A stretch of DNA of 64,000 bases, taken from the NCBI RefSeq assembly GCF_014646195.1, contig NZ_BMMZ01000003.1, positions 372,001-436,000 on the forward strand, given 5' to 3'. The notes under the pieces are model-generated. The model was not told the origin of the DNA, did no database searches, and worked only from the letters and a program-made list of their open reading frames with translations. Each line of letters opens with the position of its first letter. Within the stretch, counting starts at the first letter, position 1. The position numbers were made by a program, and so were the translations under genes. Shown piece by piece: positions 34,377-43,657 of the stretch. The DNA comes from Microlunatus endophyticus (lineage in GTDB: Bacteria > Actinomycetota > Actinomycetes > Propionibacteriales > Propionibacteriaceae).

Positions 34377-35894
34377 ATGCGTCCCCCGACATCGCTTGGC
34401 TTGGCCACTGCTGCCCTCGCCCTTGCAACCACAGCGATTCCTGTAACTGCTACCCAGGCTGCAACTACTGCATCCTGCGCCGCGTTGACCACAACCGCCT
34501 ACGTGAGCAACAACCCGGCTCTCAAGACGACGCTGGTCACACCCTGGTCGAATGAGTCCAGCGGCGCGAAGAAGAATTACGGATTCACGACTAATCTCGG
34601 CACGCCTTTTAGAGTGAGCCTGAAGGCTGCAAACGGTCTGGTCGGAATTCGCCGAATGTACAGCCCGAAGACCCACGACTTTCGGTATATCTGGGCAGCT
34701 TCAGAGCGTGCGTCCTTGATCAAGAAGGGGTATCAGGACGCGTCGCCGAGCTTCTACGCCGCCAACAAAGCGGCGAGTTGCCTCATACCTGTCTACCGCT
34801 ACGACAAGAATCACGTTACCCAGTACGTGACCACGGCCGCGCAGCGCAAGAGCCTCAGCTCGAGTGGTTGGACCTACGACAAGGTCGCCTTCTACGCCGC
34901 ATCGGCCACCACGGCGGCAGCGCCGACACCGCCACCGACTGCGCCACCCGTGACGACCCCGACGACGCCGGCCACTCCGCTCAACCAGAAGTTCTACGCG
35001 AATCAGATCAGTAAGGCGTGGAAGGCCTACGACTCGGCGACCAACGCCTCGACCGAGAAACTTCTCTATCAAGTCGCCGCCACCCCGACGGCAATCTGGC
35101 TCGGCGGCTATGCCAGCGATCCTGGCACCGTCAGCAGCATCGAGGCCAAAGCCGCAAAATTGAAGCAGACTCCACAATTCGTCGTGTACGCGATCCCTGA
35201 CCGGGATTGTGGAGGCTATGCCGCCGGCGGACTGAGTGGCGTGTCCGCCTATGAGAAGTGGATCAATTCGATTCGAGCGGCCATAGCGAAGCGCCCGACG
35301 ATCGTGATCGTAGAGCCCGACGCGATCAGCATGGGCTGCCTGTCCGCCTCCGGTAAGGCAGACCGGATTGCGATGCTGAAGTATGCGATGAAGACCTTGA
35401 GTGCCGACCCGACCACCTATGCGTACATCCACGCCGGCAGCAGCCTGCCAACGGACACGTTTGCTCCGGTACTGAAGCAGGTGGGCGTGCAATACGGCCG
35501 CGGAATCGCCGTAAACGTCTCGAGCTTCAGCACGACTGCAACGGAGACTGCCTACGCTGACTCGATGCTCGCCGAGCTGGCCAAGATCGGCGTGACCGGC
35601 AAGCATGCCGTGGTCGACACCAGCCGTAACGGAGTCGGCCCGATCAAATCCGGCACCAACCCCAACGGAGCTCCCAACTGGTGCAACCCTCCCGGCCGGG
35701 CAGTGGGCAAGCGTCCGACCACCAGCACGGGTGACAAGGCCGTTGACGCATGGCTGTGGATCAAGCCCCCGGGCGAGTCCGATGGTCAGTGTCACCCGGG
35801 CGATCCGACGGGATGGTTTCAGAGCTACGCCCTGGACATCACACAGCGGGCATTGAACAACGACATCATCACGCCCTTGACGCCACCGAACTAG
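34377..35894 (+). CDS. Secreted GH6 family cellulase-like hydrolase with DUF5648-like N-terminal region
   Basis: 505 residues from ATG at 34377 (GGAGAGG upstream; the frame opens earlier at 34344 but that start lacks a ribosome site). Sec signal peptide (ALALATTAIPVTATQA). Residues about 65-175 contain two Y/W-rich repeats (RRMYSPKTHDFRYIWAASER, YRYDKNHVTQYVTTAAQRKS) like DUF5648. A Thr/Pro linker (PTPPPTAPPVTTPTTPATP) precedes the GH6 domain. GH6 residues: RDCGG with Asp277, EPDAISMGC with Asp315 (the family's catalytic acid position) and KPPGESDG with Asp469 (base-like position). GH6 enzymes hydrolyse beta-1,4-glucans with inversion. Sits just behind polysaccharide synthesis genes. Confidence 0.9.
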   Translation: MRPPTSLGLATAALALATTAIPVTATQAATTASCAALTTTAYVSNNPALKTTLVTPWSNESSGAKKNYGFTTNLGTPFRVSLKAANGLVGIRRMYSPKTHDFRYIWAASERASLIKKGYQDASPSFYAANKAASCLIPVYRYDKNHVTQYVTTAAQRKSLSSSGWTYDKVAFYAASATTAAAPTPPPTAPPVTTPTTPATPLNQKFYANQISKAWKAYDSATNASTEKLLYQVAATPTAIWLGGYASDPGTVSSIEAKAAKLKQTPQFVVYAIPDRDCGGYAAGGLSGVSAYEKWINSIRAAIAKRPTIVIVEPDAISMGCLSASGKADRIAMLKYAMKTLSADPTTYAYIHAGSSLPTDTFAPVLKQVGVQYGRGIAVNVSSFSTTATETAYADSMLAELAKIGVTGKHAVVDTSRNGVGPIKSGTNPNGAPNWCNPPGRAVGKRPTTSTGDKAVDAWLWIKPPGESDGQCHPGDPTGWFQSYALDITQRALNNDIITPLTPPN

Positions 35895-35994
35895 ACGAGA
35901 TTATTGGAACACCTTCGGCCACGCCGACGCCAACGTAGGATCTCAACATTGATCCGGCGCGCGGCGTCGGCGTGGACCGGGGGGAACACGGGAT

Positions 35995-37575
35995 TTGGCG
36001 CACTTGCGGCGGCCGGCGGTTGCCCTTCTGATTGTTCTCCTGGCCGTTGTCGTTATCGGCGGAATCATCCTGCATGCCGGACCGGGAGCCGGCGGCGGTG
36101 CGCCGGCAGCGAGTGCTTCGCCGTCGGGCAACACGCGACCGACAGCCAGTCCGTCGCCGACAACGACACCCACGCCGACGCCGAACTGTCCCGACCTGTC
36201 CACACCCGCCTACCAAAGGGTCGATCCCAAGACGGGTGCGACCATGATCACGACGAATGCTGCCGATGCGGCCAAGTCACTAGGATCCGGTTTCACGAGA
36301 GATCTGGGGCAGCCCTTCAATGTCAGCACCGAACCCCAACCTGGGCTCGGTGCCGTACACGAGTTGACCAAACATGCGACCGGCGACCGCCTTTACACCG
36401 CGAACACCGACGAGATCACCCAGGCCGTAGACGACGGTTACCGCGACACCGGGATCGCCTTCTATGCCTTCGCGGGGCAGCCGGACTGCGGAACCACCCA
36501 GATCTTCCGGATGGTCAAACGCCATCGAAGTCAATATCCGGCGACGACCGACGCTCGGAGCAGTCTCGCCGAGTCCGGTTGGAGTGAAGCCAGCGTCGCC
36601 TTCTCCGCAAGGCTCAACGACTCATGGTCCTGGCCCACTACGACAGGCAAAGGACCACTCGACCAGCCCCCATACCTTTACCAACACAGCAAGGCCTGGA
36701 CCGCCTACCAGGACGCGTCCGACGCCTCGACCCGCCAGCTCCTCTACCAGATTGCTGCGACGCCGACCGCCGTCTGGCTCGGCGGATCACCCGACGAGCA
36801 AGCGGGGATCGACGCGATCGAAACCAAGGCGGTATCCCAGCACACCACACCGGAGTTCGTGCTGTACGCCATTCCCAAGCGCGACTGCGGCGGGTATGCG
36901 GCAGGCGGCCTGGGCGGCCCTTCGGCCTACGAGAGCTGGATCCGACAGGTCCGGGCCGGCATCGCCGGCCGGCCTACGGTCGTCATCGCCGAGCCTGATG
37001 CCATCGGGATGTCCTGTCTGGGAACCGCTGCGCGCAATGATCGAATCGCCATGCTCCGGTATGCCGTCCAAACCCTGTCGAAAGACCCCAACACCTGGGT
37101 CTACCTGCACGCCGGCAGCTCGCAGCTCAAGCCTGCCCAAGTCGTCCCGACCTTGCTACAGATCGGCCTGCAGGGCGCTCGCGGGCTGGCGATCAATGTC
37201 TCCAGTTACGGCTCGACCCAGAAGGAGATGCAATACGGAGATCAGCTCCTCGAGGATCTTGCCCAGCACGGGGTGCACGGCCTGCACTACGTCATCGACA
37301 CATCGCGCAACGGGCTCGGGCGAGCTCCGGCCGGCAGCGCCGACGCGGCCCACAGTTTCTGCAATCAGCGCGGACGGGCGCTCGGCCAGCGGCCGACGCC
37401 GGTGACCGGTAATCCCAACGTGGACGCATTCCTCTGGATCAAGCCGCCCGGCGAGACCGATGGTGGTTGCTTTCCGGGCGACGCTGCATCCGGATGGTTC
37501 CAGAGCTACGCACTCGATCTCGTGCAGAGATCGCTTGCCCATCAGACGATCAGCGAGCTACCGCTGCCACGATGA
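35995..37575 (+). CDS. GH6 family cellulase-like hydrolase, second copy, membrane-anchored N-terminus
   Basis: 526 residues; TTG start at 35995 with GGGGGGAA upstream and no better alternative. One N-terminal hydrophobic helix (VALLIVLLAVVVIGGIILHA) without a clear cleavage site, then an Ala/Thr/Pro linker with TPTPTPNCPD, a DUF5648-like region (residues about 65-205), and the GH6 domain. GH6 residues: RDCGG with Asp297, EPDAIGMSC with Asp335, and KPPGETDG with Asp489. It is a diverged paralogue of the preceding gene, 100 bases downstream, so the pair arose by tandem duplication. This copy probably stays on the membrane. Its last 34 bases overlap the convergent MFS gene. Confidence 0.9.
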   Translation: MAHLRRPAVALLIVLLAVVVIGGIILHAGPGAGGGAPAASASPSGNTRPTASPSPTTTPTPTPNCPDLSTPAYQRVDPKTGATMITTNAADAAKSLGSGFTRDLGQPFNVSTEPQPGLGAVHELTKHATGDRLYTANTDEITQAVDDGYRDTGIAFYAFAGQPDCGTTQIFRMVKRHRSQYPATTDARSSLAESGWSEASVAFSARLNDSWSWPTTTGKGPLDQPPYLYQHSKAWTAYQDASDASTRQLLYQIAATPTAVWLGGSPDEQAGIDAIETKAVSQHTTPEFVLYAIPKRDCGGYAAGGLGGPSAYESWIRQVRAGIAGRPTVVIAEPDAIGMSCLGTAARNDRIAMLRYAVQTLSKDPNTWVYLHAGSSQLKPAQVVPTLLQIGLQGARGLAINVSSYGSTQKEMQYGDQLLEDLAQHGVHGLHYVIDTSRNGLGRAPAGSADAAHSFCNQRGRALGQRPTPVTGNPNVDAFLWIKPPGETDGGCFPGDAASGWFQSYALDLVQRSLAHQTISELPLPR

Positions 37576-38741
37576 GCGCGCTGGCCGACCAGGACCACAG
37601 CGGCCAGCAACTGGACCGCCAGTCCGACGATCACCACCCAGCCGGCTCCCCCGACATGCAGCGCCACCCCACCCAGAGCCGATCCGACCGCGGCAGCCAC
37701 ATAGAGCACCGAGCCCAGCAACCCGACGGCGACGACGGGCACATCCGGCGCTGCGGTGAACATCCGCGCCTGGTTGGGCACAAACAGCAGGCCGACGAAG
37801 AAGCCGGCCAGCAGCAGCGTCGCCATCGCTGCCCAAGGCACGCCGCGGTCCATGATCAACAGGCCGAGCGCGACAACCGAGCCGATCGACCCGGTGATCA
37901 ACACCGGCATCGGTCCGCGGCTGTCGACCAAGCGCCCGGCGACCTGGGTGCCGACGACCTGCCCGAGCCCACGCGCGACCAGCGTGATCACCAGCAAGGT
38001 GCCAGCGATCGCCGGAGCGACGATCACCGGCAAATAGGTCAGCATGATGAAGCCGGGCATCAGCACGAGCATCGCGTTGACCAGCACCAGCAGCACCGAC
38101 GGACGGACGACCACTCGCAACCGTTCGACCAGCCCGGTGGTGGCCAACTTGACCGCGGGCAGCAGCGGCACCACCACCGCGCTGATCATCGCCAGCCCCG
38201 CGATCAGCCACATCGCCGTCCGCCAGCCCCACCACTGGCCGGCGAGCACGCCGAACGGGACTCCGATCACGGTGGAGATCGTCGCCCCAGCAGCCACCAG
38301 CGCCAGAGCGCGGCCCCGGCGCTGGGGTGCGGCCAGCGTGCCGGCGACCGCGTACGCGTTGGACTGGAACGCAGCGGCACCGATCGCGGCCAACACCCGG
38401 CCGGCAGCGACGATCGGGTAGTCGGGGCCGGTCGCCTGCAGGATCATCCCAGCAAGGAAGGTGATCATGCCACCGGCAAGCACGATCCGTCGGTCCCAGC
38501 GACCGGTCACGGCAGCGATCACCGGCGATCCGACCGCGTACACGACCGAGAAGATCGTGGTCAGCTGTCCGGCCGCGGCGACCGTGACTCCCAGGTCGCG
38601 CGCGATCTCGGGGAGCAGTCCGCTGAGCACAAAACTGTCCATGCCGAGCGTGAAGGTGCCGACCGCGAGCATCGGGAGACGGAACGTGCCGGCGCGAGAG
38701 ACATTGTTTGATGCTTGTCTAACCGTCACATTGGACGACAC
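37542..38741 (-). CDS. MFS transporter (drug/sugar efflux type, DHA1-like)
   Basis: 399 residues with 12 predicted helices. The DHA1 pattern GTFTLGMDSFVLSGLLPEIA begins TM1, and the loop 2-3 basic motif is GRWDRRIVLAGGMI. GTG start at 38741; GTG at 38729 is possible, neither with a ribosome site. It is divergent from an ArsR-type regulator with only about 14-47 bases between starts, so that regulator probably controls it. It overlaps the GH6 gene tail to tail by 34 bases. Confidence 0.88.
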   Translation of the reverse strand: MSSNVTVRQASNNVSRAGTFRLPMLAVGTFTLGMDSFVLSGLLPEIARDLGVTVAAAGQLTTIFSVVYAVGSPVIAAVTGRWDRRIVLAGGMITFLAGMILQATGPDYPIVAAGRVLAAIGAAAFQSNAYAVAGTLAAPQRRGRALALVAAGATISTVIGVPFGVLAGQWWGWRTAMWLIAGLAMISAVVVPLLPAVKLATTGLVERLRVVVRPSVLLVLVNAMLVLMPGFIMLTYLPVIVAPAIAGTLLVITLVARGLGQVVGTQVAGRLVDSRGPMPVLITGSIGSVVALGLLIMDRGVPWAAMATLLLAGFFVGLLFVPNQARMFTAAPDVPVVAVGLLGSVLYVAAAVGSALGGVALHVGGAGWVVIVGLAVQLLAAVVLVGQRAHRGSGSSLIV

Positions 38742-38788
38742 TAGACTATTGTTAGATGAACGTCAAAGGATCCAGGATTGGAGGACTC

Positions 38789-39100
38789 GTGGGACGGCGA
38801 CTGCCGCAGCCGACAACCGAATCGATCGACCTGTCGACCGTGCTCGGAGCGCTGGCCGACCCGGTCCGCCTGGAGATCATGCGCACGCTCTATCGCAGCG
38901 GCGAGCCCCAGAACTGCACGGCACTGGCCAAGGACAGCGGCGTCGAGGTCACCGCCCCGACGATCTCCCACCACTGGAAGGTGCTCCGCGCGGCCGGCCT
39001 GACCACAACCGAGGTGATCGGCCGCAACCGGATCATCGAGATCCGCCACGCCGATCTCGAGGAACGCTTCCCCGGGCTCCTGCAGGCGGTCCTGAGCTGA
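38789..39100 (+). CDS. ArsR-family winged-helix transcriptional regulator
   Basis: 103 residues from GTG at 38789, chosen because GGAGG lies 4-5 bases upstream; an ATG at 38756 in the same frame has no ribosome site and would add 11 residues. ALADPVRLEIMRTL and the HTH VTAPTISHHWKVLRAAGLT match the ArsR fold; no metal-site cysteines are in the recognition helix. Likely represses the divergent MFS gene, binding the AT-rich stretch at about 38700-38760. Confidence 0.85.
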   Translation: MGRRLPQPTTESIDLSTVLGALADPVRLEIMRTLYRSGEPQNCTALAKDSGVEVTAPTISHHWKVLRAAGLTTTEVIGRNRIIEIRHADLEERFPGLLQAVLS

Positions 39101-39103
39101 TCC

Positions 39104-39625
39104 CTACAGATCCACCCGGGTCTTGTCGCCCACATCCGGCTGGTCCTTGGTGATCATGGCCTTGGCGTACTTAGCCATCGCGATGATCTTGGGAGTGTCG
39201 GTCGACTGCAACTCGGCCGACTCCGCGTGCACCTTGATCAACGCCACCGACGGATCGTCCTGACCCCGTTCGAACCAGGCCTGCGCGCCGGCGTTCCACA
39301 GATCGTCGATCAAGGCCCGATCCTTGGTGATCGTGGCGGTGCCGGCGATCGACAGGTAGTCGCCACGGCTCTCGATCGCGACGTTGACCGCAGGGTTGCG
39401 GCGGACCTGATCTGTCTTGTCCGACGGATCAGGACTGAAGAAGTAGAGGTCGCCGTCAAAAGCGCGGCTCTGCACCGCGAGCGGACGACTCACCAGCGAC
39501 CCGTCGGCGGCGATCGTCGTGACGATAGCGATCCGGGCGCGCTCGACGACCTCGGCGATCGCCTGCTTGTCGGCCTCGACGCGCTCGTCGGTGTTCAGGC
39601 TTTCGGCATTGCTCTGGTCGCTCAT
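39104..39625 (-). CDS. Pyridoxamine 5'-phosphate oxidase-fold protein (general stress protein 26-like)
   Basis: 173 residues. The split-barrel flavin-binding pattern is visible: ARIAIVTTIAADGSLVSRPL, then LYFFSPDPSDKTDQVRRNPAV and SRGDYLSIAGTATITKDRAL. This matches the GSP26/PNPOx-like group rather than true PdxH. Possible F420 or flavin oxidoreductase. It lies tail to tail with the ArsR gene, three bases apart. Confidence 0.87.
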   Translation of the reverse strand: MSDQSNAESLNTDERVEADKQAIAEVVERARIAIVTTIAADGSLVSRPLAVQSRAFDGDLYFFSPDPSDKTDQVRRNPAVNVAIESRGDYLSIAGTATITKDRALIDDLWNAGAQAWFERGQDDPSVALIKVHAESAELQSTDTPKIIAMAKYAKAMITKDQPDVGDKTRVDL

Positions 39626-39664
39626 AGACGGGCACTACCCACGCCTCTCTATGACCAATCGGAA

Positions 39665-39689
39665 GGTCCCTGAGCTTGTCGAAGGGACC
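39665..39689. repeat. Dispersed palindromic repeat GGTCCCTGAGCTTGTCGAAGGGACC
   Basis: One of four related copies in 39.6-46.5 kb sharing the core CTTGTCGAAG/GAGC (or its complement). This copy sits between the stops and starts of the PNPOx and MFS genes and has complementary outer ends (GGTCCC/GGGACC), so it can fold. A second, inverted and diverged copy, GCGCTTGGACAGGCTCAGCGC, follows at 39698-39718 inside the 3' end of the MFS gene. Confidence 0.75.
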
Positions 39690-39691
39690 GG

Positions 39692-40963
39692 TCACGTGCG
39701 CTTGGACAGGCTCAGCGCTCCAACGCTGTGGGAGCGGTGGATCGAGTATGCCCCGCCGGCACCGATCAGCGCCAGCACGGCGGTCGCGACGAAGACTGAC
39801 GGGATGCCGAAGTGGCCGCCGGCGAAACCGCCCAGGATCGGGCCGATCACCTGGCCGACGTACTGCGCCGACACGTTGTAGCCGAGCACCCGCCCGACGA
39901 CGCGGTCGGGAAGCGACGAACGCAGCGTTGCTGTCACCGTCGGCATCAGGCCGCCCAGCGCCAGGCCCATCGCGAACCGCAGCACGCCGAACACCCAGAT
40001 GTTGCCGGCAAGCGCCTGCAGCCCGAGCAGGATCGCCGCTGCCGTCAGACAGCCGACCAGCACCGGCAATCGGCCGACCCGGTCGGCCAACCGCCCAAGC
40101 CAGGGTGCGGAGATGATCGACCCCGCTGCGCTCAGCGCGAAGACGACGCCGGAGATCACCGAAAGTCCGGCGACCGAGCCGGTCAGCGCGCGGACGTAGA
40201 CCGTGACGATCGGCTCCACCGACAGCGTGGCGATCATCAAGATCACCGACATGCCCAGCATCGCCAGCACCAGCGGTTTGTCGGGTACATCGGCCCAACT
40301 CGGCTTGACCGCCTCGGACTTTGCGGCGGGACGAGCCGTACGGTCTTCCTTGATCAGAAACACGGTGGCCAGGAACGCCAGGAAGATCAACGCGCCGCTG
40401 CCGAAGAAGGTGTTGCGGATGCCGATCAGAGCCGGCGCGATACCGCCGAGCAGCGGGCCGGCGATGTTGCCCGCCATGATGCCCGACGACAGGACGCCCA
40501 AGGCCCAGGCCCGGCGCCGCTCGGGCGCCTGCGCAGCGACCAGAATCGTTGCACCGGAGGAATAGCCGCCGAGCAGGCCGACGATCAGCCGCAGTCCCAG
40601 CAACTGCCACTGGTCCTGGGCCAGACCGATCGCCGACATCACGATCGCCATCCCGAGGCTTGCCCGCACCAGCATCGACTTGCGCCCGTAGCGATCGCCC
40701 AGTCGGCCCCAGATCGGCGCCGTCAGACCGGCCGTCACGAAGGTCGCCGAGTAGGTGATGCCGGCCCAGCTGGTCACCCGGGCCTGACCCGTCACGCCGA
40801 GTTGCTCGATGTAGAGCGGGAGGTACGGCAGCAGCAGGGTCATCGCGATCAGTGTGGTGAACGAGCCACCGACTCCGACCGCGAGATTTCGCTTCCAGTA
40901 CGGGTGTTCCGGCTCTCCGGCACGGGCCGACGGCTGCTCGCCGCTACGGGTCTGGTCATTCAT
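39692..40963 (-). CDS. MFS transporter (multidrug efflux type)
   Basis: 423 residues from ATG at 40963 (GTG at 40969 is possible). 12 predicted helices; TLLLPYLPLYIEQLGV starts TM1, and GRLGDRYGRKSMLVRASLG is the conserved loop 2-3 motif of the family. The last residues, ALSLSKR, are encoded by a dispersed repeat, so its natural C-terminus has been altered. Not obviously tied to neighbours; a regulator is not adjacent. Confidence 0.9.
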   Translation of the reverse strand: MNDQTRSGEQPSARAGEPEHPYWKRNLAVGVGGSFTTLIAMTLLLPYLPLYIEQLGVTGQARVTSWAGITYSATFVTAGLTAPIWGRLGDRYGRKSMLVRASLGMAIVMSAIGLAQDQWQLLGLRLIVGLLGGYSSGATILVAAQAPERRRAWALGVLSSGIMAGNIAGPLLGGIAPALIGIRNTFFGSGALIFLAFLATVFLIKEDRTARPAAKSEAVKPSWADVPDKPLVLAMLGMSVILMIATLSVEPIVTVYVRALTGSVAGLSVISGVVFALSAAGSIISAPWLGRLADRVGRLPVLVGCLTAAAILLGLQALAGNIWVFGVLRFAMGLALGGLMPTVTATLRSSLPDRVVGRVLGYNVSAQYVGQVIGPILGGFAGGHFGIPSVFVATAVLALIGAGGAYSIHRSHSVGALSLSKRT

Positions 40964-41032
40964 GGGCACTCAGAACGATGCCATGATCGTCCAATTTGCG
41001 AGACGCAAATCTCTTATCTTGAGACAAGTAGG

Positions 41033-41698
<666 letters not shown>

Positions 41699-41736
41699 GG
41701 CGCCACCTTATGCAGCGGTGTCCGCGCCGGGCGTTA

Positions 41737-41744
41737 CAACGTTG
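41737..41744. promoter_or_regulatory. Possible LacI-type operator core CAACGTTG
   Basis: An 8-base perfect palindrome with the AACGTT centre found in many LacI-family operators, in the 79-base gap upstream of the GH2 gene. The flanks are only partly symmetric (GTTA...AAC), so it is a weak call. Confidence 0.25.
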
Positions 41745-41777
41745 AACCTGTCTCACATTGTTGTTAGCGTTCCGGCC

Positions 41778-43601
41778 ATGTCCACCTTGCAGAATCCTGG
41801 CTCTGACATCCCGAAACCGGAATACCCACGGCCCCAACTCCAGCGGCCGGATTGGCTCAACCTCAACGGCACCTGGCAGTTCGAGATCGATTCCGGCGAC
41901 AGCGGCCTGCACCGCGGCCTCCTGGACCGTGACCTGACCGGCGAGATCACCGTCCCCTTCGCCCCCGAGACCGAGCTCTCCGGGATCGGCAACACCGACT
42001 ATCTCGAGGTGGTCTGGTATCGCCGCAGCGTCGAGGTCCCCGCCGACTGGTCCGGTCGCCGGGTGCTGCTGCACTTCGGCGCCGTCGACCACGACACCAC
42101 GGTCTGGGTCAACGGCCAGGAGGTCGGCCGGCACCGCGGTGGATTCAGCTCGTTCACCTTTGAGATCTCCGCTGCCCTTCGACAGGCTCAGGGCGCTACC
42201 GCGACGATCGTCGTACGGGCGCGGGACCCGCGGGAGGCGATCCAGGCGCGCGGCAAGCAGTCGCTGAATTTCTTCAACCAGGACTGCCACTACACCCGGA
42301 CCACCGGCATCTGGCAGACCGTCTGGCTGGAGGCCGTACCGCAGGACTACATCAAGTCGCTGAAGATCACACCGCAACTGGCGTCCAACTCGTTCCTGGT
42401 CGAGACCGCACTCTCGGCCAACCGGACCAACAGCTCTGTCAAGATCACCATCAGCGATCAGGACGGCACCGTCGCCGAGCAGACCGTACGGGCCGATCTT
42501 GATCTTGCTCCGGTGACCCAGCTGAGCATGACGGCCGATCGCGTACGCCCCTGGTCGCCCGAGGATCCGCATCTCTACGACGTCGTCGTGGAGTTGGTCT
42601 CCGGTGATGACTCCGTCGACCGGGTGACCAGCTACGCCGGCCTGCGGTCGGTGTCCCTGGACGGCAAGCAGATCAAGATCAACGGCAAGCCGGTCTTCCA
42701 GCGGCTGGTGCTCGACCAGGGCTACTGGCCCGAGTCCCTGATGACCTCGCCCAGTGACGCCGCGCTGGTCCGTGACATCGAGCTGTCACTGGCGGCCGGC
42801 TTCAACGGCGCCCGGCTGCACCAGAAGGTCTTCGAGGAGCGGTTCTACTACCACGCCGATCGGCTGGGCTATCTGGTCTGGGGCGAATTCGGCGACTGGG
42901 GTGTCGGCGGCTACGGCCCGGTCGAAGATCATCAGCAGCCGACCCAGTCGGTGATCACCCAGTGGCTGGAGGTCGTCTCCCGTGACTACAACCATCCGTC
43001 GCTGATCGGCTGGTGCCCGACGAACGAGACCTGGCAGCCGCTCATGGACAAGATCACTGTCCTCGACGACGTCACCCGCGGCATGTTCCTGGCCACCAAG
43101 GCCGCCGACCACAGCCGACCGGTGCTGGATGCCAGCGGCTACTCCCACCGGGTGCCCGAGACCGACGTCTACGACAGCCACGACTACGAGCAGGAACCTG
43201 ACAAGTTCGCCGCCAACCAGGCCGGGCTGGCGCAGGACAAGCCGTACACCAACGACTGGAACGGCCGGACGATCTCACTCCCCTACACCGGCCAGCCGTA
43301 CTTCGTCTCGGAGTTCGGCGGCATCTGGTGGAATCCGGACCGGACGAATGTCCAGGGCACCGATCGCAACGAATCGTGGGGCTACGGTGACCGGGTCGTC
43401 GACGAGGAGGGCTTCCAGGAGCGGTTCGCCGGCCTGACCGCCGCGCTGCTCGACGATCCGAACATGTTCGGCTACTGCTACACCCAGCTGACCGACGTCT
43501 TCCAGGAGGAGAACGGCATCTACCGCTTCGACCGCTCGGAGAAGCTCGACGTCTCGCGGGTCCGCGCGGCCCAGCTGCGGCCCGCCGCCTACGAGAAGTA
43601 G
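41778..43601 (+). CDS. Glycoside hydrolase family 2 (beta-galactosidase/beta-glucuronidase type)
   Basis: 607 residues from ATG at 41778. The N-terminal jelly-roll (LNLNGTWQFEIDSG, VWYRRSVEVPADWSGRRVLL) and immunoglobulin-like domains precede a TIM barrel. Catalytic residues: acid/base Glu417 in CPTNETW and nucleophile Glu512 in YFVSEFGGIWW. No signal peptide, so intracellular. Substrate (galactoside, glucuronide or mannoside) cannot be told. A dispersed repeat copy at 42174-42194 adds ALRQAQG after FEISA in the second domain without breaking the frame. Confidence 0.9.
   Translation: MSTLQNPGSDIPKPEYPRPQLQRPDWLNLNGTWQFEIDSGDSGLHRGLLDRDLTGEITVPFAPETELSGIGNTDYLEVVWYRRSVEVPADWSGRRVLLHFGAVDHDTTVWVNGQEVGRHRGGFSSFTFEISAALRQAQGATATIVVRARDPREAIQARGKQSLNFFNQDCHYTRTTGIWQTVWLEAVPQDYIKSLKITPQLASNSFLVETALSANRTNSSVKITISDQDGTVAEQTVRADLDLAPVTQLSMTADRVRPWSPEDPHLYDVVVELVSGDDSVDRVTSYAGLRSVSLDGKQIKINGKPVFQRLVLDQGYWPESLMTSPSDAALVRDIELSLAAGFNGARLHQKVFEERFYYHADRLGYLVWGEFGDWGVGGYGPVEDHQQPTQSVITQWLEVVSRDYNHPSLIGWCPTNETWQPLMDKITVLDDVTRGMFLATKAADHSRPVLDASGYSHRVPETDVYDSHDYEQEPDKFAANQAGLAQDKPYTNDWNGRTISLPYTGQPYFVSEFGGIWWNPDRTNVQGTDRNESWGYGDRVVDEEGFQERFAGLTAALLDDPNMFGYCYTQLTDVFQEENGIYRFDRSEKLDVSRVRAAQLRPAAYEK
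42174..42194. repeat. Dispersed palindromic repeat inside the GH2 gene
   Basis: GCCCTTCGACAGGCTCAGGGC, the same family as the repeats at 39665 and 46407. It is in frame, encoding ALRQAQG in a loop region of the protein. Confidence 0.75.
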
Positions 43602-43657
43602 TCACAGAACAGCAAAACCGCTCCCGGGTCGGGACGGCTGCAGTCCACACTGGCTGC

